64,000 nucleotides of DNA from CBDCGV01 sp965216955 (GCA_965216955.1 CBDCGV010000018.1:62001-126000); one strand, 5' to 3'. Positions 32,101 to 38,604 are shown, counted from the first letter of the stretch. Notes: generated by a model not told the origin, from the sequence alone. A program made the numbers and translations.

Positions 32101-33008
32101 CAACCATCACTTCATTACTACCAACAGCTACTTCAACAATAACCGCTGAAAGTTGTAATCCTTCAGATACTGGAACGGTAGTGGATACTTTAGTAGGCAT
32201 GGCAGCTAACGGATGCGATAGCATTAGAACGACCATTACAACTTTACTACCGTTATATAATGATACATTATATACAACCAGTTGTAGTCCAACTGATACA
32301 GGAGTATTTGTTAACAATGATACAACTATAAATGGCTGTGATAGCATAACTATCACCATAACGACTTTAGACTTAGTAGCTTCAAGTACAATTAATTTAT
32401 CGAGTTGTAACCCTTTAGATACAGGTATTGTGAGAGATACAATTGTAAACGGCTCTGTAAATGGATGTGATAGTATAATAACGACAGTAACATCATTATT
32501 GCCAACAGTCACTTCTATGATAATGGTATCGAGTTGTAATCCTGCTGATACAGGAACCGTAGTGGATACTTTAATAGGCATGGCTGCTAATGGGTGTGAC
32601 AGTATTAGAACAACTGTTACTTCGTTATTGCTACCCATAAGTTCAACTATAAATACTACGACTTGTGATCCTTCAGAGGAAGGCACAACAATTGATACCA
32701 TAATTGGCGGCGCTGCAAATGGTTGCGATAGCATTATAACAACCATTACTTCATTACTACCAACAGCCACTTCAACAGTAACTGCTGAAAGCTGTAATCC
32801 TACAGATACTGGAATAGTTATAGACACTTTAATCGGAATGGCTGCGAATGGATGTGACAGCATTAGAACAACTGTTACTTCGTTGTTGCTATCCACAAGT
32901 TCAACTATAAATACTACGACTTGTGATCCTTCAGAGGAAGGCACAGTAATTGACACAATAGTAGGCGCGGCGCTGCAAATGGATGTGATAGTATTATTAC
33001 TACAATAA
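20151..33008 (+). CDS. Giant T9SS metalloprotease with ~80 cysteine-pair repeats, 5' part of a frameshifted gene
   Basis: The start at ATG 20151 gives a clear signal peptide (MRFIYIVFCFF...TTQAQ); a TTG 54 bp upstream would bury it. Next is a zinc metalloprotease domain of the reprolysin (M12B-like) type with HEVGHQFSARH (from residue 336) and a Met-turn (STIMSYEG), then beta-rich accessory domains to about residue 910. The remainder is tandem 43-aa units, each with SCNPADTG and NGCDSI cores, interrupted twice by a lamin-tail-like domain. A 2-bp insertion at about 32964-32972 throws the frame off and it stops at 33008. Corrected, the gene runs to 35335 and encodes about 5060 aa. Confidence 0.85.
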   Translation: MRFIYIVFCFFLLLPFTTQAQISLDLDPINTDAGLPDNYITVDIDINAIQELLSQVSVLPNTQRLITTDRIISLPLPDGKEIEFMVAESPIVELINGASSPDIKTYAIVGRNNSRFTGRFSMSYRGLNAIIFTPDNQIAYIEGRNASKQLEHIAYFHKNASNLLDQVGCSEEELDDEPTFRLIDDQLSSFPCLSNGAELKNYIMAITTTGEYTTFWGGAANAIVEATNSVNQLSALYQRELSISFTILIDNDLFYTDAATDPFDPTSTSTRTSQAAAAIAAEIPLANYDIGHLLHQGSGGGVATVGVVCRTTSSKGRGWSGSSNPTGAGWISLFAHEVGHQFSARHSYYGTESSCVNRTPGEGYEPGSGSTIMSYEGICAGHNITPFVSTNYFHIHSLTQILDYANSQTCHGSTLTGNAIPAVTPNADVTIPIGTPFVLEGSATDADGDSITYIWEQYDTDDLALTFPAGAPAAGATSTTAPIFRSYDPSSDGNIRYFPILTDVINGTSSIGETLPQVGRTMHFRLTARDNVAAAGAFSCSETVVTVDGTSGPFDVTSQNTATTWTANGSNTATITWDVAGTNIAPVSCANVDILLSVDGGYTYPYTLLSSTPNDGSQSILIPNYVTTQGRIKIMCSDNVFFDINETNIEIVSSCAANGVTFEPDTNVSKVIADPALNLSLAPTYGSAVTSWAGTIETTDPDSELAFADGAVPTCNASGNDVQYDTYEIYVDVTGSYTFNRSGTFGTVLNIYEQQFLPASQCTNWLGSTAIRPSGTGSVALSNSVTVNLTAGVKYILVVTNFSPSFPPLPVAYTISLGTVPGGATVYDGVIEPNPANFDYTYIAVNNATGIIEEFDANSDFTDLGIGTYTIYGLSYDNSATLTPGGLFTTFQNDLVTLVICGNLSENTITVEVTCASPVTSTITAESCNPADTGTVVDTLVGMASNGCDSVRTTITSLLPAATSTITAESCNPADTGTVVDTLTGMAANGCDSIRTTTTSLLPAATSTITAESCNPADTGTVVDTLAGMAANGCDSIRTTITSLLPTATSTITEESCNPADTGTAVDTLTGMAANGCDSIRTTITSLLPIATSTITAESCNPADTGTVVDTLTGMAANGCDSIRTTITSLSNTCALINEFYRGSTMQGGNEWVEIVLINDFTLSDVENLYIGDATSSTAGKFSGYKLNNMSKFGTSFPKGTIIVFVGDGAGEIDTTYNPSCGDWNLILPYSSGHWVSNGSSGNLATTDVVYVDKDGTNGATSLTGGFAVNYDSSPGTFGQNASVTVTAPANESGVYLSTGLDSSRLATSWVSSSPTTTIGEPNGGSNTAYIDSCRKAIPDGTIIDTIEQTTCVVGLEGTTIDSLTSITGCDSITITITTLLPTATSTITAESCNPADTGTVIDTLTGMAANGCDSIRTTITSLLPTATSTVTAESCNPADTGTVVDTLTGMASNGCDSIRTTITSLLPTATSTVTAESCNPADTGTVIDTLVGMASNGCDSIRTTITSLLPTATSTITAESCNPADTGTVIDTLTGMAANGCDSIRTTITSLLPTATSTITAESCNPADTGTVIDTLVGMAANGCDSIRTTVTSLLPAATSTVTAESCNPADTGTVIDTLAGMAANGCDSIRTTITSLLPAATSTVTAESCNPADTGTVIDTLTGMASNGCDSIRTTITSLLPAATSTVTAGSCNPADTGTVIDTLTGMAANGCDSIRTTITSLLPAATSTVTAESCNPADTGTVVDTLTGMAANGCDSVRTTITSLLPTATSTVTVESCNPADTGTVIDTLVGIAANGCDSIRTTITSLLPTATSTMTAESCNPADTGTVVDTLVGIAANGCDSIRTTITSLLPTATSTMTAESCNPADTGTVVDTLVGMAANGCDSIRTTITSLLPTATSTITAESCNPADTGTVVDTLTGMAANGCDSIRTTITSLLPTATSTITAESCNPADTGTVVDTLAGMAANGCDSIRTTITSLLPTATSTITAESCNPADTGTVVDTLVGMAANGCDSIRTTITSLLPTATSTITAESCNPADTGTVVDTLTGMAANGCDSIRTTITSLLPTATSTITAESCNPADTGTVVDTLTGMAANGCDSIRTTITSLLPTATSTITAESCNPADTGTVVDTLTGMAANGCDSIRTTITSLLPTATSTITAESCNPADTGTVIDTLVGMAANGCDSIRTTITSLLPTATSTITTESCNPADTGTVVDTLTGMAANGCDSIRTTITSLLPTATSTITAESCNPADTGTVIDTLVGMAANGCDSIRTTITSLLPSYMDTIYNTSCNPADTGVSINNDTTLNGCDSITTVFTTLDLVASSTVNESSCNPADTGIMRDTIVNGSVNGCDSIVTTITSLLPTATSTVTAESCNPADTGIVIDTLVGMAANGCDSVRTTITSLLPTATSTITAESCNPADTGTVIDTLTGMAANGCDSIRTTITSLLPTATSTVTAESCNPADTGTVVDTLAGMAANGCDSIRTTITSLLPTATSTITAESCNPADTGTVIDTLTGMAANGCDSIRTTITSLLPTATSTITAESCNPADTGTVVDTLTGMAANGCDSIRTTITSLLPTATSTITAESCNPADTGTVVDTLTGMAANGCDSIRTTITSLLPTATSTVTAESCNPADTGTVVDTLTGMAANGCDSIRTTITSLSNTCVLINEFYRGGTMQGGNEWVEIVLINDFTLSDVENLYIGDATSSTAGKFSGYKLNNMSKFGTSFPKGTIIVFVGDGAGEIDTTYNPSCGDWNLILPYSSGHWVSNGSSGNLATTDVVYVDKDGTNGATSLTGGFAVNYDSSPGTFGQNASVTVTAPANESGVYLSTGLDSSRLATSWVSSSPTTTIGEPNGGSNTAYIDSCRKAIPDGTIIDTIEQTTCVVGLEGTTIDSLTSITGCDSITITITTLLPTATSTITAESCNPADTGTVIDTLTGMAANGCDSIRTTITSLLPTATSTVTAESCNPADTGTVVDTLTGMASNGCDSIRTTITSLLPTATSTVTAESCNPADTGTVIDTLVGMAANGCDSIRTTITSLLPTATSTVTAESCNPADTGTVIDTLTGMASNGCDSIRTTITSLLPTATSTVTAESCNPADTGTVVDTLTGMAANGCDSIRTTITSLLPTATSTVTVESCNPADTGTVIDTLTGMAANGCDSVRTTITSLLPTATSTVTAESCNPADTGTVVDTLVGMAANGCDSIRTTVTSLLPAATSTVTAESCNPADTGTVVDTLVGMAANGCDSIRTTITSLLPTATSTITAESCNPADTGTVIDTLVGMAANGCDSIRTTVTTLRPSYTDTIYNTSCSPSDTGIVIKNDTSIYGCDSITSVFTTLDLVASSTVNQSSCNPADTGIVIDTIVNGSVNGCDSIITTITTLLPISLNTINATTCIASEVGTVIDTLIGGASNGCDSIITTTTTLLPTAFSTVNTTTCIASEVGSTIDTIVGGAANGCDSVITTVTSLLPTAFSTVNTTTCIASEVGSTIDTIEGGASNGCDSVITTITTLIPTAFSTINMTTCIPSEVGSVIDTLVGQAANGCDSIRTTITSLLPTALNTINVTTCITDEEGVTTDTIIGGASNGCDSIIITITTLLPTATSTITAESCNPADTGTVIDTLVGMAANGCDSIRTTIISLLSTATSTVTAESCNPSDTGTVVDTLTGMAANGCDSIITTITTLLSSYNDTIYTTSCNPADTGIFVNNDTTINGCDSITITNTSLDLVASSTVNESSCNPADTGIMRDTIVNGSVNGCDSIVITITSLLPTATSTITAESCNPADTGTIIDTLAGMAANGCDSIRTTITSLLPTATSTVTAESCNPADTGTVVDTLTGMAANGCDSIRTTITSLLPTATSTVTAESCNPADTGTVVDTLTGMAANGCDSIRTTITSLLPTATSTVTAESCNPADTGTVIDTLIGMAANGCDSIRTTITSLLPTATSTITAESCNPSDTGTVVDTLVGMAANGCDSIRTTITSLLPTATSTITAESCNPSDTGTVVDTLVGMAANGCDSIRTTITTLLPLYNDTLYTTSCSPTDTGVFVNNDTTINGCDSITITITTLDLVASSTINLSSCNPLDTGIVRDTIVNGSVNGCDSIITTVTSLLPTVTSMIMVSSCNPADTGTVVDTLIGMAANGCDSIRTTVTSLLLPISSTINTTTCDPSEEGTTIDTIIGGAANGCDSIITTITSLLPTATSTVTAESCNPTDTGIVIDTLIGMAANGCDSIRTTVTSLLLSTSSTINTTTCDPSEEGTVIDTIVGAALQMDVIVLLLQ
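22905..23540 (+). repeat. Repeat array A, 5 units of 129 bp
   Basis: Five tandem copies of the 129-bp coding unit (43 aa, core ESCNPADTGTVVDTL...NGCDSIRTT) run from the end of the accessory domains into the first lamin-tail-like domain. Copies differ mostly at synonymous sites. Confidence 0.9.
23541..24292 (+). repeat. Lamin-tail-like domain, copy 1 of a duplicated block
   Basis: This segment encodes a domain beginning LINEFYRGSTMQGGNEWVEI, typical of lamin-tail (LTD) folds found in secreted bacterial nucleases and surface proteins. It ends with a divergent short repeat unit (TTCVVGLEGTTIDSL). It is nearly identical over about 750 bp to 28154-28906. Confidence 0.85.
24293..28153 (+). repeat. 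Repeat array B, about 30 units
   Basis: About 30 tandem units. Units near 25860-26620 are almost identical at the DNA level (exact 129-bp period). A distinct two-unit module (a short YMDTIYNTSC unit followed by an ASSTVNESSC unit) interrupts the array near 27003-27245. Confidence 0.9.
28154..28906 (+). repeat. Lamin-tail-like domain, copy 2 of a duplicated block
   Basis: It matches copy 1 (23541-24292) with only a handful of base differences, for example Ser to Gly just after FYRG and a few synonymous changes. The near identity shows a recent segmental duplication or gene conversion inside the gene. Confidence 0.85.
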
Positions 33009-34812
33009 CGACCTTGCTACCAACAGCAAGTTCTACTGTCAATACTACGACTTGTGATCCATCGGAGGAAGGCACAACAATCGACACCATAATTGGCGGC
33101 GCTGCAAATGGATGTGATAGTATTATTACTACAATAACGACGTTGCTACCAACGGCAAGTTCTACTGTCAATACTACGACTTGTGATCCATCGGAGGAAG
33201 GCACAGTAATTGACACAATAGTAGGCGGCGCTGCAAATGGATGTGATAGTATTATTACTACAATAACGACGTTGCTACCAACAGCAAGTTCTACTGTCAA
33301 TACTACGACTTGTGATCCATCGGAGGAAGGCACAACAATCGACACCATAATTGGCGGCGCTGCAAATGGATGTGATAGTATTATTACTACAATAACGACG
33401 TTGCTACCAACGGCAAGTTCTACTGTCAATACTACGACTTGTGATCCGTCAGAAGAAGGCACAGTAATTGACACAATAGTAGGCGGCGCTGCAAATGGAT
33501 GTGATAGTATTATTACTACAATAACGACGTTGCTACCAACGGCAAGTTCTACTGTCAATACTACGACTTGTGATCCGTCAGAAGAAGGCACAGTAATTGA
33601 CACAATAGTAGGCGGCGCTGCAAATGGCTGCGATAGTATTATTACTACGATAACGATGTTGCTACCAACGGCAAGTTCTACTGTCAATACTACGACTTGT
33701 GATCCGTCAGAAGAAGGCACAACAATCGACACCATAATTGGCGGCGCTGCAAATGGCTGCGATAGTATTATTACTACAATAACGACGTTGCTACCAACGG
33801 CAAGTTCTACTGTCAATGCTACAACTTGTGATCCATCGGAGGAAGGCACAACAATCGACACCATAATTGGCGGCGCTGCAAATGGCTGTGATAGTATTAT
33901 TACTACAATAACGACGTTGCTACCAACGGCAAGTTCTACTGTCAATACTACGACTTGTGATCCATCGGAGGAAGGCACAACAATCGACACCATAATTGGC
34001 GGTGCTGCAAATGGCTGCGATAGTATTATTACTACAATAACGACTTTGCTACCAACGGCAAATTCTAATGTCAATACTACAACTTGTGATCCATCGGAGG
34101 AAGGCACAACAATTGATACCATAATTGGCGGTGCTGCAAATGGCTGCGATAGTATTATTACTACAATAACGACCTTGATACCAACAGCAACGTCAACAGT
34201 TAATACTACGACTTGTGATCCGTCAGAGGAAGGCACAGTAATCGATACATTAATTGGCGGAGCTGCAAATGGCTGCGATAGTATTATTACTACAATAACG
34301 ACCTTGCTATCAACAGCAAATTCTACTGTCAATGCAACGACTTGCGATACGTCCAGAGTGGGCATAGTAGTCGATACATTAATAGGTGTTGCAGCAAATG
34401 GTTGTGATAGCATTGTTACGACTATAACCACCTTACTAACTAGTTATGATATAGAATTATTTGAGACCAGTTGCAATGTAGCAGATACAGGTACCAGAAT
34501 AGATTCTTTGAAAGCAGTTGAAGGCTGCGATAGTATTGTTACGACTGTAACTTCATTCCTTGAAAGTTATACTTTGCAGTTAAACACAGAAAGTTGCAAT
34601 CCAACAGATACAGGTATAAGTATCGATTCCTTAACTGCGACAAATGGTTGCGATAGTATAGTAACTACAATGACAACATGGTTACAAACAGCTATCTTTG
34701 AAACTATTACAGAGAGTTGTAGCCCTTCAGATACCGGTACTGTTATTGATACATTAATTGGAATGGCAGCTAATGGTTGTGATAGTATTGTAATAACAAG
34801 TGTATTGCTCAA
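28907..34812 (+). repeat. Repeat array C, about 46 units in several subfamilies, crossing the frameshift
   Basis: Units here fall into subfamilies: the common ESCNPADTG type, a TTCIASEVG type (30325-30950), a TTCDPSEEG type (32640-34300), and the two-unit module at about 30070-30310, 31227-31470 and 32252-32490. The block at 33010-34200 is nearly homogeneous. Every subfamily keeps both cysteines. Confidence 0.9.
32961..32975 (+). other. 2-bp insertion frameshift in the giant repeat gene
   Basis: The unit here reads GTAGGCGCGGCGCTGC, while the neighbouring copies of the same unit read GTAGGCGGCGCTGC. The additional GC (or CG) shifts the frame, which then ends at 33008, and the original repeat frame continues unbroken in another phase to 35335. 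Confidence 0.9.
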
Positions 34813-35335
34813 TCCTGATGCTAATAATGAAGTAGCGGCAGCATTTTTCTTAACTGTTGATAATGACTCCATTAGAGTTCTAAGTGAAGCAGAGAATGCA
34901 GATTCATATTTTTGGGACTTTGGTGATGGCACCACAGAAACAGATCGAAATACGAGCCATATTTATGACTCCTCGGGTATTTATACCATTACACACGTTG
35001 CATCAAATGATTGTTCTATTGATATCGTTTCTAACTCTGTAAATATTAGCATTGTTACTTCAATAGATGACTTAAGTTTTGCGGAACATCTCATTGTTTA
35101 TCCAAACCCTAATACAGGTCAATTTACATTAGAGATTAGAGGACGTATTGAAAATAGAGCGATTTATGCAACTACGATTAGTATGCTAGGAAAAGTAGTG
35201 GACCAACGACTTATTAATTATAATGGACACATCAAAGAGTTCTTTGATTTAGCTCATCTATCACAAGGCGTTTATTCGTTAGTTTTAGAGTCAAATGGTG
35301 ATCGAGCAGCAATCTTAATCGAAATTGTTAGATAA
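33014..35335 (+). CDS. 3' part of the frameshifted giant gene: repeats, PKD domain and T9SS type A sorting tail
   Basis: This frame carries about 14 further repeat units, a PKD domain (YFWDFGDGTTE near 34910), and a C-terminal type A T9SS signal (HLIVYPNPNTGQFTLEI, ending AAILIEIVR). It has no signal peptide and no credible start of its own; the first in-frame start-like codon is a TTG at 33014 inside a repeat. It is therefore the C-terminal end of the protein begun at 20151. Without it the protease part would lack the signal for T9SS export and surface attachment. Confidence 0.85.
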   Translation: MLPTASSTVNTTTCDPSEEGTTIDTIIGGAANGCDSIITTITTLLPTASSTVNTTTCDPSEEGTVIDTIVGGAANGCDSIITTITTLLPTASSTVNTTTCDPSEEGTTIDTIIGGAANGCDSIITTITTLLPTASSTVNTTTCDPSEEGTVIDTIVGGAANGCDSIITTITTLLPTASSTVNTTTCDPSEEGTVIDTIVGGAANGCDSIITTITMLLPTASSTVNTTTCDPSEEGTTIDTIIGGAANGCDSIITTITTLLPTASSTVNATTCDPSEEGTTIDTIIGGAANGCDSIITTITTLLPTASSTVNTTTCDPSEEGTTIDTIIGGAANGCDSIITTITTLLPTANSNVNTTTCDPSEEGTTIDTIIGGAANGCDSIITTITTLIPTATSTVNTTTCDPSEEGTVIDTLIGGAANGCDSIITTITTLLSTANSTVNATTCDTSRVGIVVDTLIGVAANGCDSIVTTITTLLTSYDIELFETSCNVADTGTRIDSLKAVEGCDSIVTTVTSFLESYTLQLNTESCNPTDTGISIDSLTATNGCDSIVTTMTTWLQTAIFETITESCSPSDTGTVIDTLIGMAANGCDSIVITSVLLNPDANNEVAAAFFLTVDNDSIRVLSEAENADSYFWDFGDGTTETDRNTSHIYDSSGIYTITHVASNDCSIDIVSNSVNISIVTSIDDLSFAEHLIVYPNPNTGQFTLEIRGRIENRAIYATTISMLGKVVDQRLINYNGHIKEFFDLAHLSQGVYSLVLESNGDRAAILIEIVR

Positions 35336-35342
35336 AATTACC

Positions 35343-35373
35343 TACAGGTCGCCTATGTAACAGGCGGCCTGTA
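35343..35373 (+). terminator. Hairpin after the giant repeat gene
   Basis: TACAGGTCGCC (35343-35353) pairs with GGCGGCCTGTA (35363-35373) with one G-T pair, 8 bp after the stop codon. No U-run follows, so it may act as a 3'-end stabiliser rather than a full intrinsic terminator. Confidence 0.6.
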
Positions 35374-35461
35374 AACATATTTCCACCATTGTGTATAATA
35401 TCTTTCTTAAAATAGTTCAATTAAGACAATATTTGGGCTTACATTGAACGTTTAGTGCAAA

Positions 35462-38400
35462 ATGTTTAACAAAACAAAAAACATATACATAAGCTTTAGG
35501 TGCAGTATCATTGCCTTATTATTTGCATTTATATTTTTCACTCCATATAGCCAACCATTAGTGGCGCAAGAAACTTCTGTTTATACCGATATCGCTTTTC
35601 ATTTTAAACAAGCATTAGAGGTACTTGATCAAAAAAAATACAATATCGCACGAAATAAATTTGAAAGATTTATTAATGAATATCCACATCATAATTTAAG
35701 CGAATCAAATTTGCTTATTGCGGATGCCAATTATTATATTGCTTATTGCGGTTACAAAATTCAAGATTCCAATACAGAAGAGTTATATTTAAAATACCTC
35801 AATAATTTTCAGGGGCATGCAAAAAATAGTGCCGCATTTTTTGATTTAGGGAATTACTATTTTCATCAAAAAGAATACAAGCAAAGTCTAAAATTTTACA
35901 ACAAGCTTAACGAAAAAGATCTTCCTAAAGTTACTAGAGAAGAATTTATTTTTAAAAAATCATTTGCAAATTTTTCAATTAAAAAATTCAGTCAGGCGAA
36001 ACCGGGTTTTAAGAAACTTATTAATAGTAATAGTCAATATAAAAACGATGCATCCTATTATTATGGGGTTATTGCCTATTATGAAAAGAAATATAATGAA
36101 GCATTATCAAATTTTCTTTTAGTAGAAAATCATAAAAAATATGGACGAGTAGTGCCCTATTACATTGCTCAAATCAATTTCGTAAATGAAGATTATGATG
36201 AAGTAATAAGTTACGGAGAACCGCTTTTGCAAAGAAATAAAGTCGTAAACAATAGGGTGGAAATAAGTCAGTTAGTTGGTCAGTCTTATTTTGAAAAAGG
36301 CAATTACATAAAGGCTCAAGAATATTTAGAGAATTATATTAAAAAAGCAAAGTCTGTATCTAAAGAAGATTATTATCAGCTTGGCTATACACACTATAAG
36401 AATGGCAATTATAAAGAAGCTATTACGAACTTCAAAAAGCTTGGCCATTTAAAAAACACTTTGGCTCATAACGCCACATTTATGCTTGGAGAGTCTTATT
36501 TGCGTATTGGAGATAAAGAGAATGCCAGAAATGCTTTTAAGCAGGCCGCTAGTATGAATTATGACAAAAGTTTAAAAGAAGATGCATTATTTAATGCGGG
36601 TAAACTTGCTTACGAGCTCAATCATATAAATGATGCATTAACGGCATTAAAAAGCTTTATTGAAAAATATCCTCAATCAAAGTATACAAATGAAGCCAAT
36701 GAGCTATTAGCTAAAGTATTTCTTAAAACCAGAAATTATAATGAAGCCATCAAAACGATTGAAGGTTTAAAAAATCCATCTTCACAGGTTAAAAAAGCGT
36801 ATCAAAAAATCACTTATTTCCAAGCTATAGAATTATATAATAGTCGGAAATTTACGGCAGCAGAAAGGTCATTAAACAAATCTCTTAAATATCCATTAAG
36901 CAAAAACTATGAAGCATTAGCGTACTATTGGAAAGCAGAAATTCAGCATATTAAGAAAGAGTATGACTTAAGTATTCAATACAATAATCGGTTCTTGCAA
37001 AGTAAGCATCATGTTTCAACGGAACATAACGATAAAGTAAATGCTATTTTAGGACACTATCTTCAAGGTTATAACTATTACAAAAGGAGCGAATATAAAA
37101 GTGCTATTATTCAGTTTTCAAAGGCTTTAAACCAACCAAATATTGATTATTATCCTAAATTATATGCAGATGCACTGTTAAGAGCTGCCGATTGTCATTT
37201 TATCCAGAAAGAATATGCTAGTGCAAGAAATTATTATGAGAAAGTAATAGCAGGTGTTTTTGATGGTAGTGATTATGCATATTATCAAAAGGGTATTCTT
37301 TTTGGCCTAGATGGTGACTATAACAACAAGATTGATGCACTAAAAAATATGTCTAGAAGTTTTCCAAAATCTATTTATGCAGATGACGCTATTTATGAAA
37401 TCGGAAATACATATCTAGCGATGGAAAACTATCCTAACGCCATCTCTCAATACAAACACCTGATTAAAACCTTTCCTAAAAGTGAATTGAGACCTGCATC
37501 TAAGTTAAAGCTGGGATTAATCTATTTTAACCAAGACAATTATAATGAGGCACTTAGAGAGTATAAAAGTGTCGTTAAAAATTATCCAAGAACATCATCT
37601 GCTTCAGAGGCGATGGTCGCCATTAAAGATGTGTATATTGCTAAAGGAGACCCTGATGGATATATTAGATACCTTAAATCTGTTCCAAATGCGAACATCA
37701 CTTATTCTGAACAAGATTCAATAATCTATTTATCTGCTGAAAATCAATTCTCGAATGGTAATTACCAAGCTGCATTAAAAGGGTTTAATGAATATTTATT
37801 GCGCTTTCCGAATGGGTATTTTAGTTTACCTGCACACTTTTACAGAGGGGAGAGCTACTTTAGTTTTGAAGATTTTGAAAATGCCATAAAGGATTATGAT
37901 TTTGTCTTAAACAGTCAACAAAGCCTTTTTACAGAGAAAGCACTTTTCAGAGCTGCAAGTATAAATTACTATCATACTAAAAATTATAAAAAATCATTAG
38001 AACAATATCAGTTACTAAAAGAAGCGGCTTCTATAGAAGAAAATGTATCTAATTCTACCTTAGGAATAATGCGATCTGCATATAAATTGAATCAGTATGG
38101 GCTTTGCATGAACTATTGCGACTTAATTATTGAAGATGATGGTTTTAGTGAGATTCAACAAACAGAGGCACTATTTAAAAAATCAAACAGCCAATATCTT
38201 ATTAATCAAAAGGATAAAGCAATGAACGGTTTCCGATTGGTTATGAATAAGATAAATAATGAATGGGCCGCAGAATCACAGTATAAAATTGCTCAAATAC
38301 AGTTTGACAAAGGGCAATTGGATGCAGCAGAGCAGAGTTGCTTTAACTTTATATCTAATTATCCTTCTTATGCGCAATGGCTTGTCAGAACGTATTTATT

Positions 38401-38596
38401 ACTCTCAGATATTTACATTAAAAGAGATAATCTATTACAAGCTAAAGCGACAGTCCAAAGTATACTAGAAAATTATACGGAAAAAGATGAATTAAGAGCT
38501 TTAGCGGAAGAAAAGTACAATCAAATATTAGCGATAGAAACAAATCGCTCCAAAATTAAAGAAACTGAAACTGAAATTATGGAGTTTCAAAATTAA
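35462..38596 (+). CDS. Large exported tetratricopeptide-repeat protein
   Basis: A 1044-aa protein with a signal peptide (residues 1-36, ending PLVAQ) followed by TPR units along its whole length (for example DASYYYGVIAYYEKKYNEAL and DALFNAGKLAYELNHINDAL). TPR superhelices hold protein partners, here in the periplasm. It is followed 8 bp later by an outer-membrane barrel gene and then by an HU-SPOR gene, an arrangement I associate with Bacteroidota envelope genes. The cluster suggests a scaffold for envelope or division machinery. No catalytic domain is visible. Confidence 0.88.
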   Translation: MFNKTKNIYISFRCSIIALLFAFIFFTPYSQPLVAQETSVYTDIAFHFKQALEVLDQKKYNIARNKFERFINEYPHHNLSESNLLIADANYYIAYCGYKIQDSNTEELYLKYLNNFQGHAKNSAAFFDLGNYYFHQKEYKQSLKFYNKLNEKDLPKVTREEFIFKKSFANFSIKKFSQAKPGFKKLINSNSQYKNDASYYYGVIAYYEKKYNEALSNFLLVENHKKYGRVVPYYIAQINFVNEDYDEVISYGEPLLQRNKVVNNRVEISQLVGQSYFEKGNYIKAQEYLENYIKKAKSVSKEDYYQLGYTHYKNGNYKEAITNFKKLGHLKNTLAHNATFMLGESYLRIGDKENARNAFKQAASMNYDKSLKEDALFNAGKLAYELNHINDALTALKSFIEKYPQSKYTNEANELLAKVFLKTRNYNEAIKTIEGLKNPSSQVKKAYQKITYFQAIELYNSRKFTAAERSLNKSLKYPLSKNYEALAYYWKAEIQHIKKEYDLSIQYNNRFLQSKHHVSTEHNDKVNAILGHYLQGYNYYKRSEYKSAIIQFSKALNQPNIDYYPKLYADALLRAADCHFIQKEYASARNYYEKVIAGVFDGSDYAYYQKGILFGLDGDYNNKIDALKNMSRSFPKSIYADDAIYEIGNTYLAMENYPNAISQYKHLIKTFPKSELRPASKLKLGLIYFNQDNYNEALREYKSVVKNYPRTSSASEAMVAIKDVYIAKGDPDGYIRYLKSVPNANITYSEQDSIIYLSAENQFSNGNYQAALKGFNEYLLRFPNGYFSLPAHFYRGESYFSFEDFENAIKDYDFVLNSQQSLFTEKALFRAASINYYHTKNYKKSLEQYQLLKEAASIEENVSNSTLGIMRSAYKLNQYGLCMNYCDLIIEDDGFSEIQQTEALFKKSNSQYLINQKDKAMNGFRLVMNKINNEWAAESQYKIAQIQFDKGQLDAAEQSCFNFISNYPSYAQWLVRTYLLLSDIYIKRDNLLQAKATVQSILENYTEKDELRALAEEKYNQILAIETNRSKIKETETEIMEFQN

Positions 38597-38604
38597 TGAA
38601 TTGA

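Noticed and set aside
23960..32956. Very long open frames on the minus strand opposite the repeat array (for example 23960-26989 and 31244-32956)
   Set aside because: They are a by-product of the 129-bp period: if one unit has no stop in an antisense frame, none of the copies does. They lack starts, promoters and any recognisable fold, and follow the repeat phase exactly.
22905..34812. CRISPR-like tandem repeats
   Set aside because: The repeats are 129 bp, contiguous, coding, and have no unique spacers or cas genes nearby.
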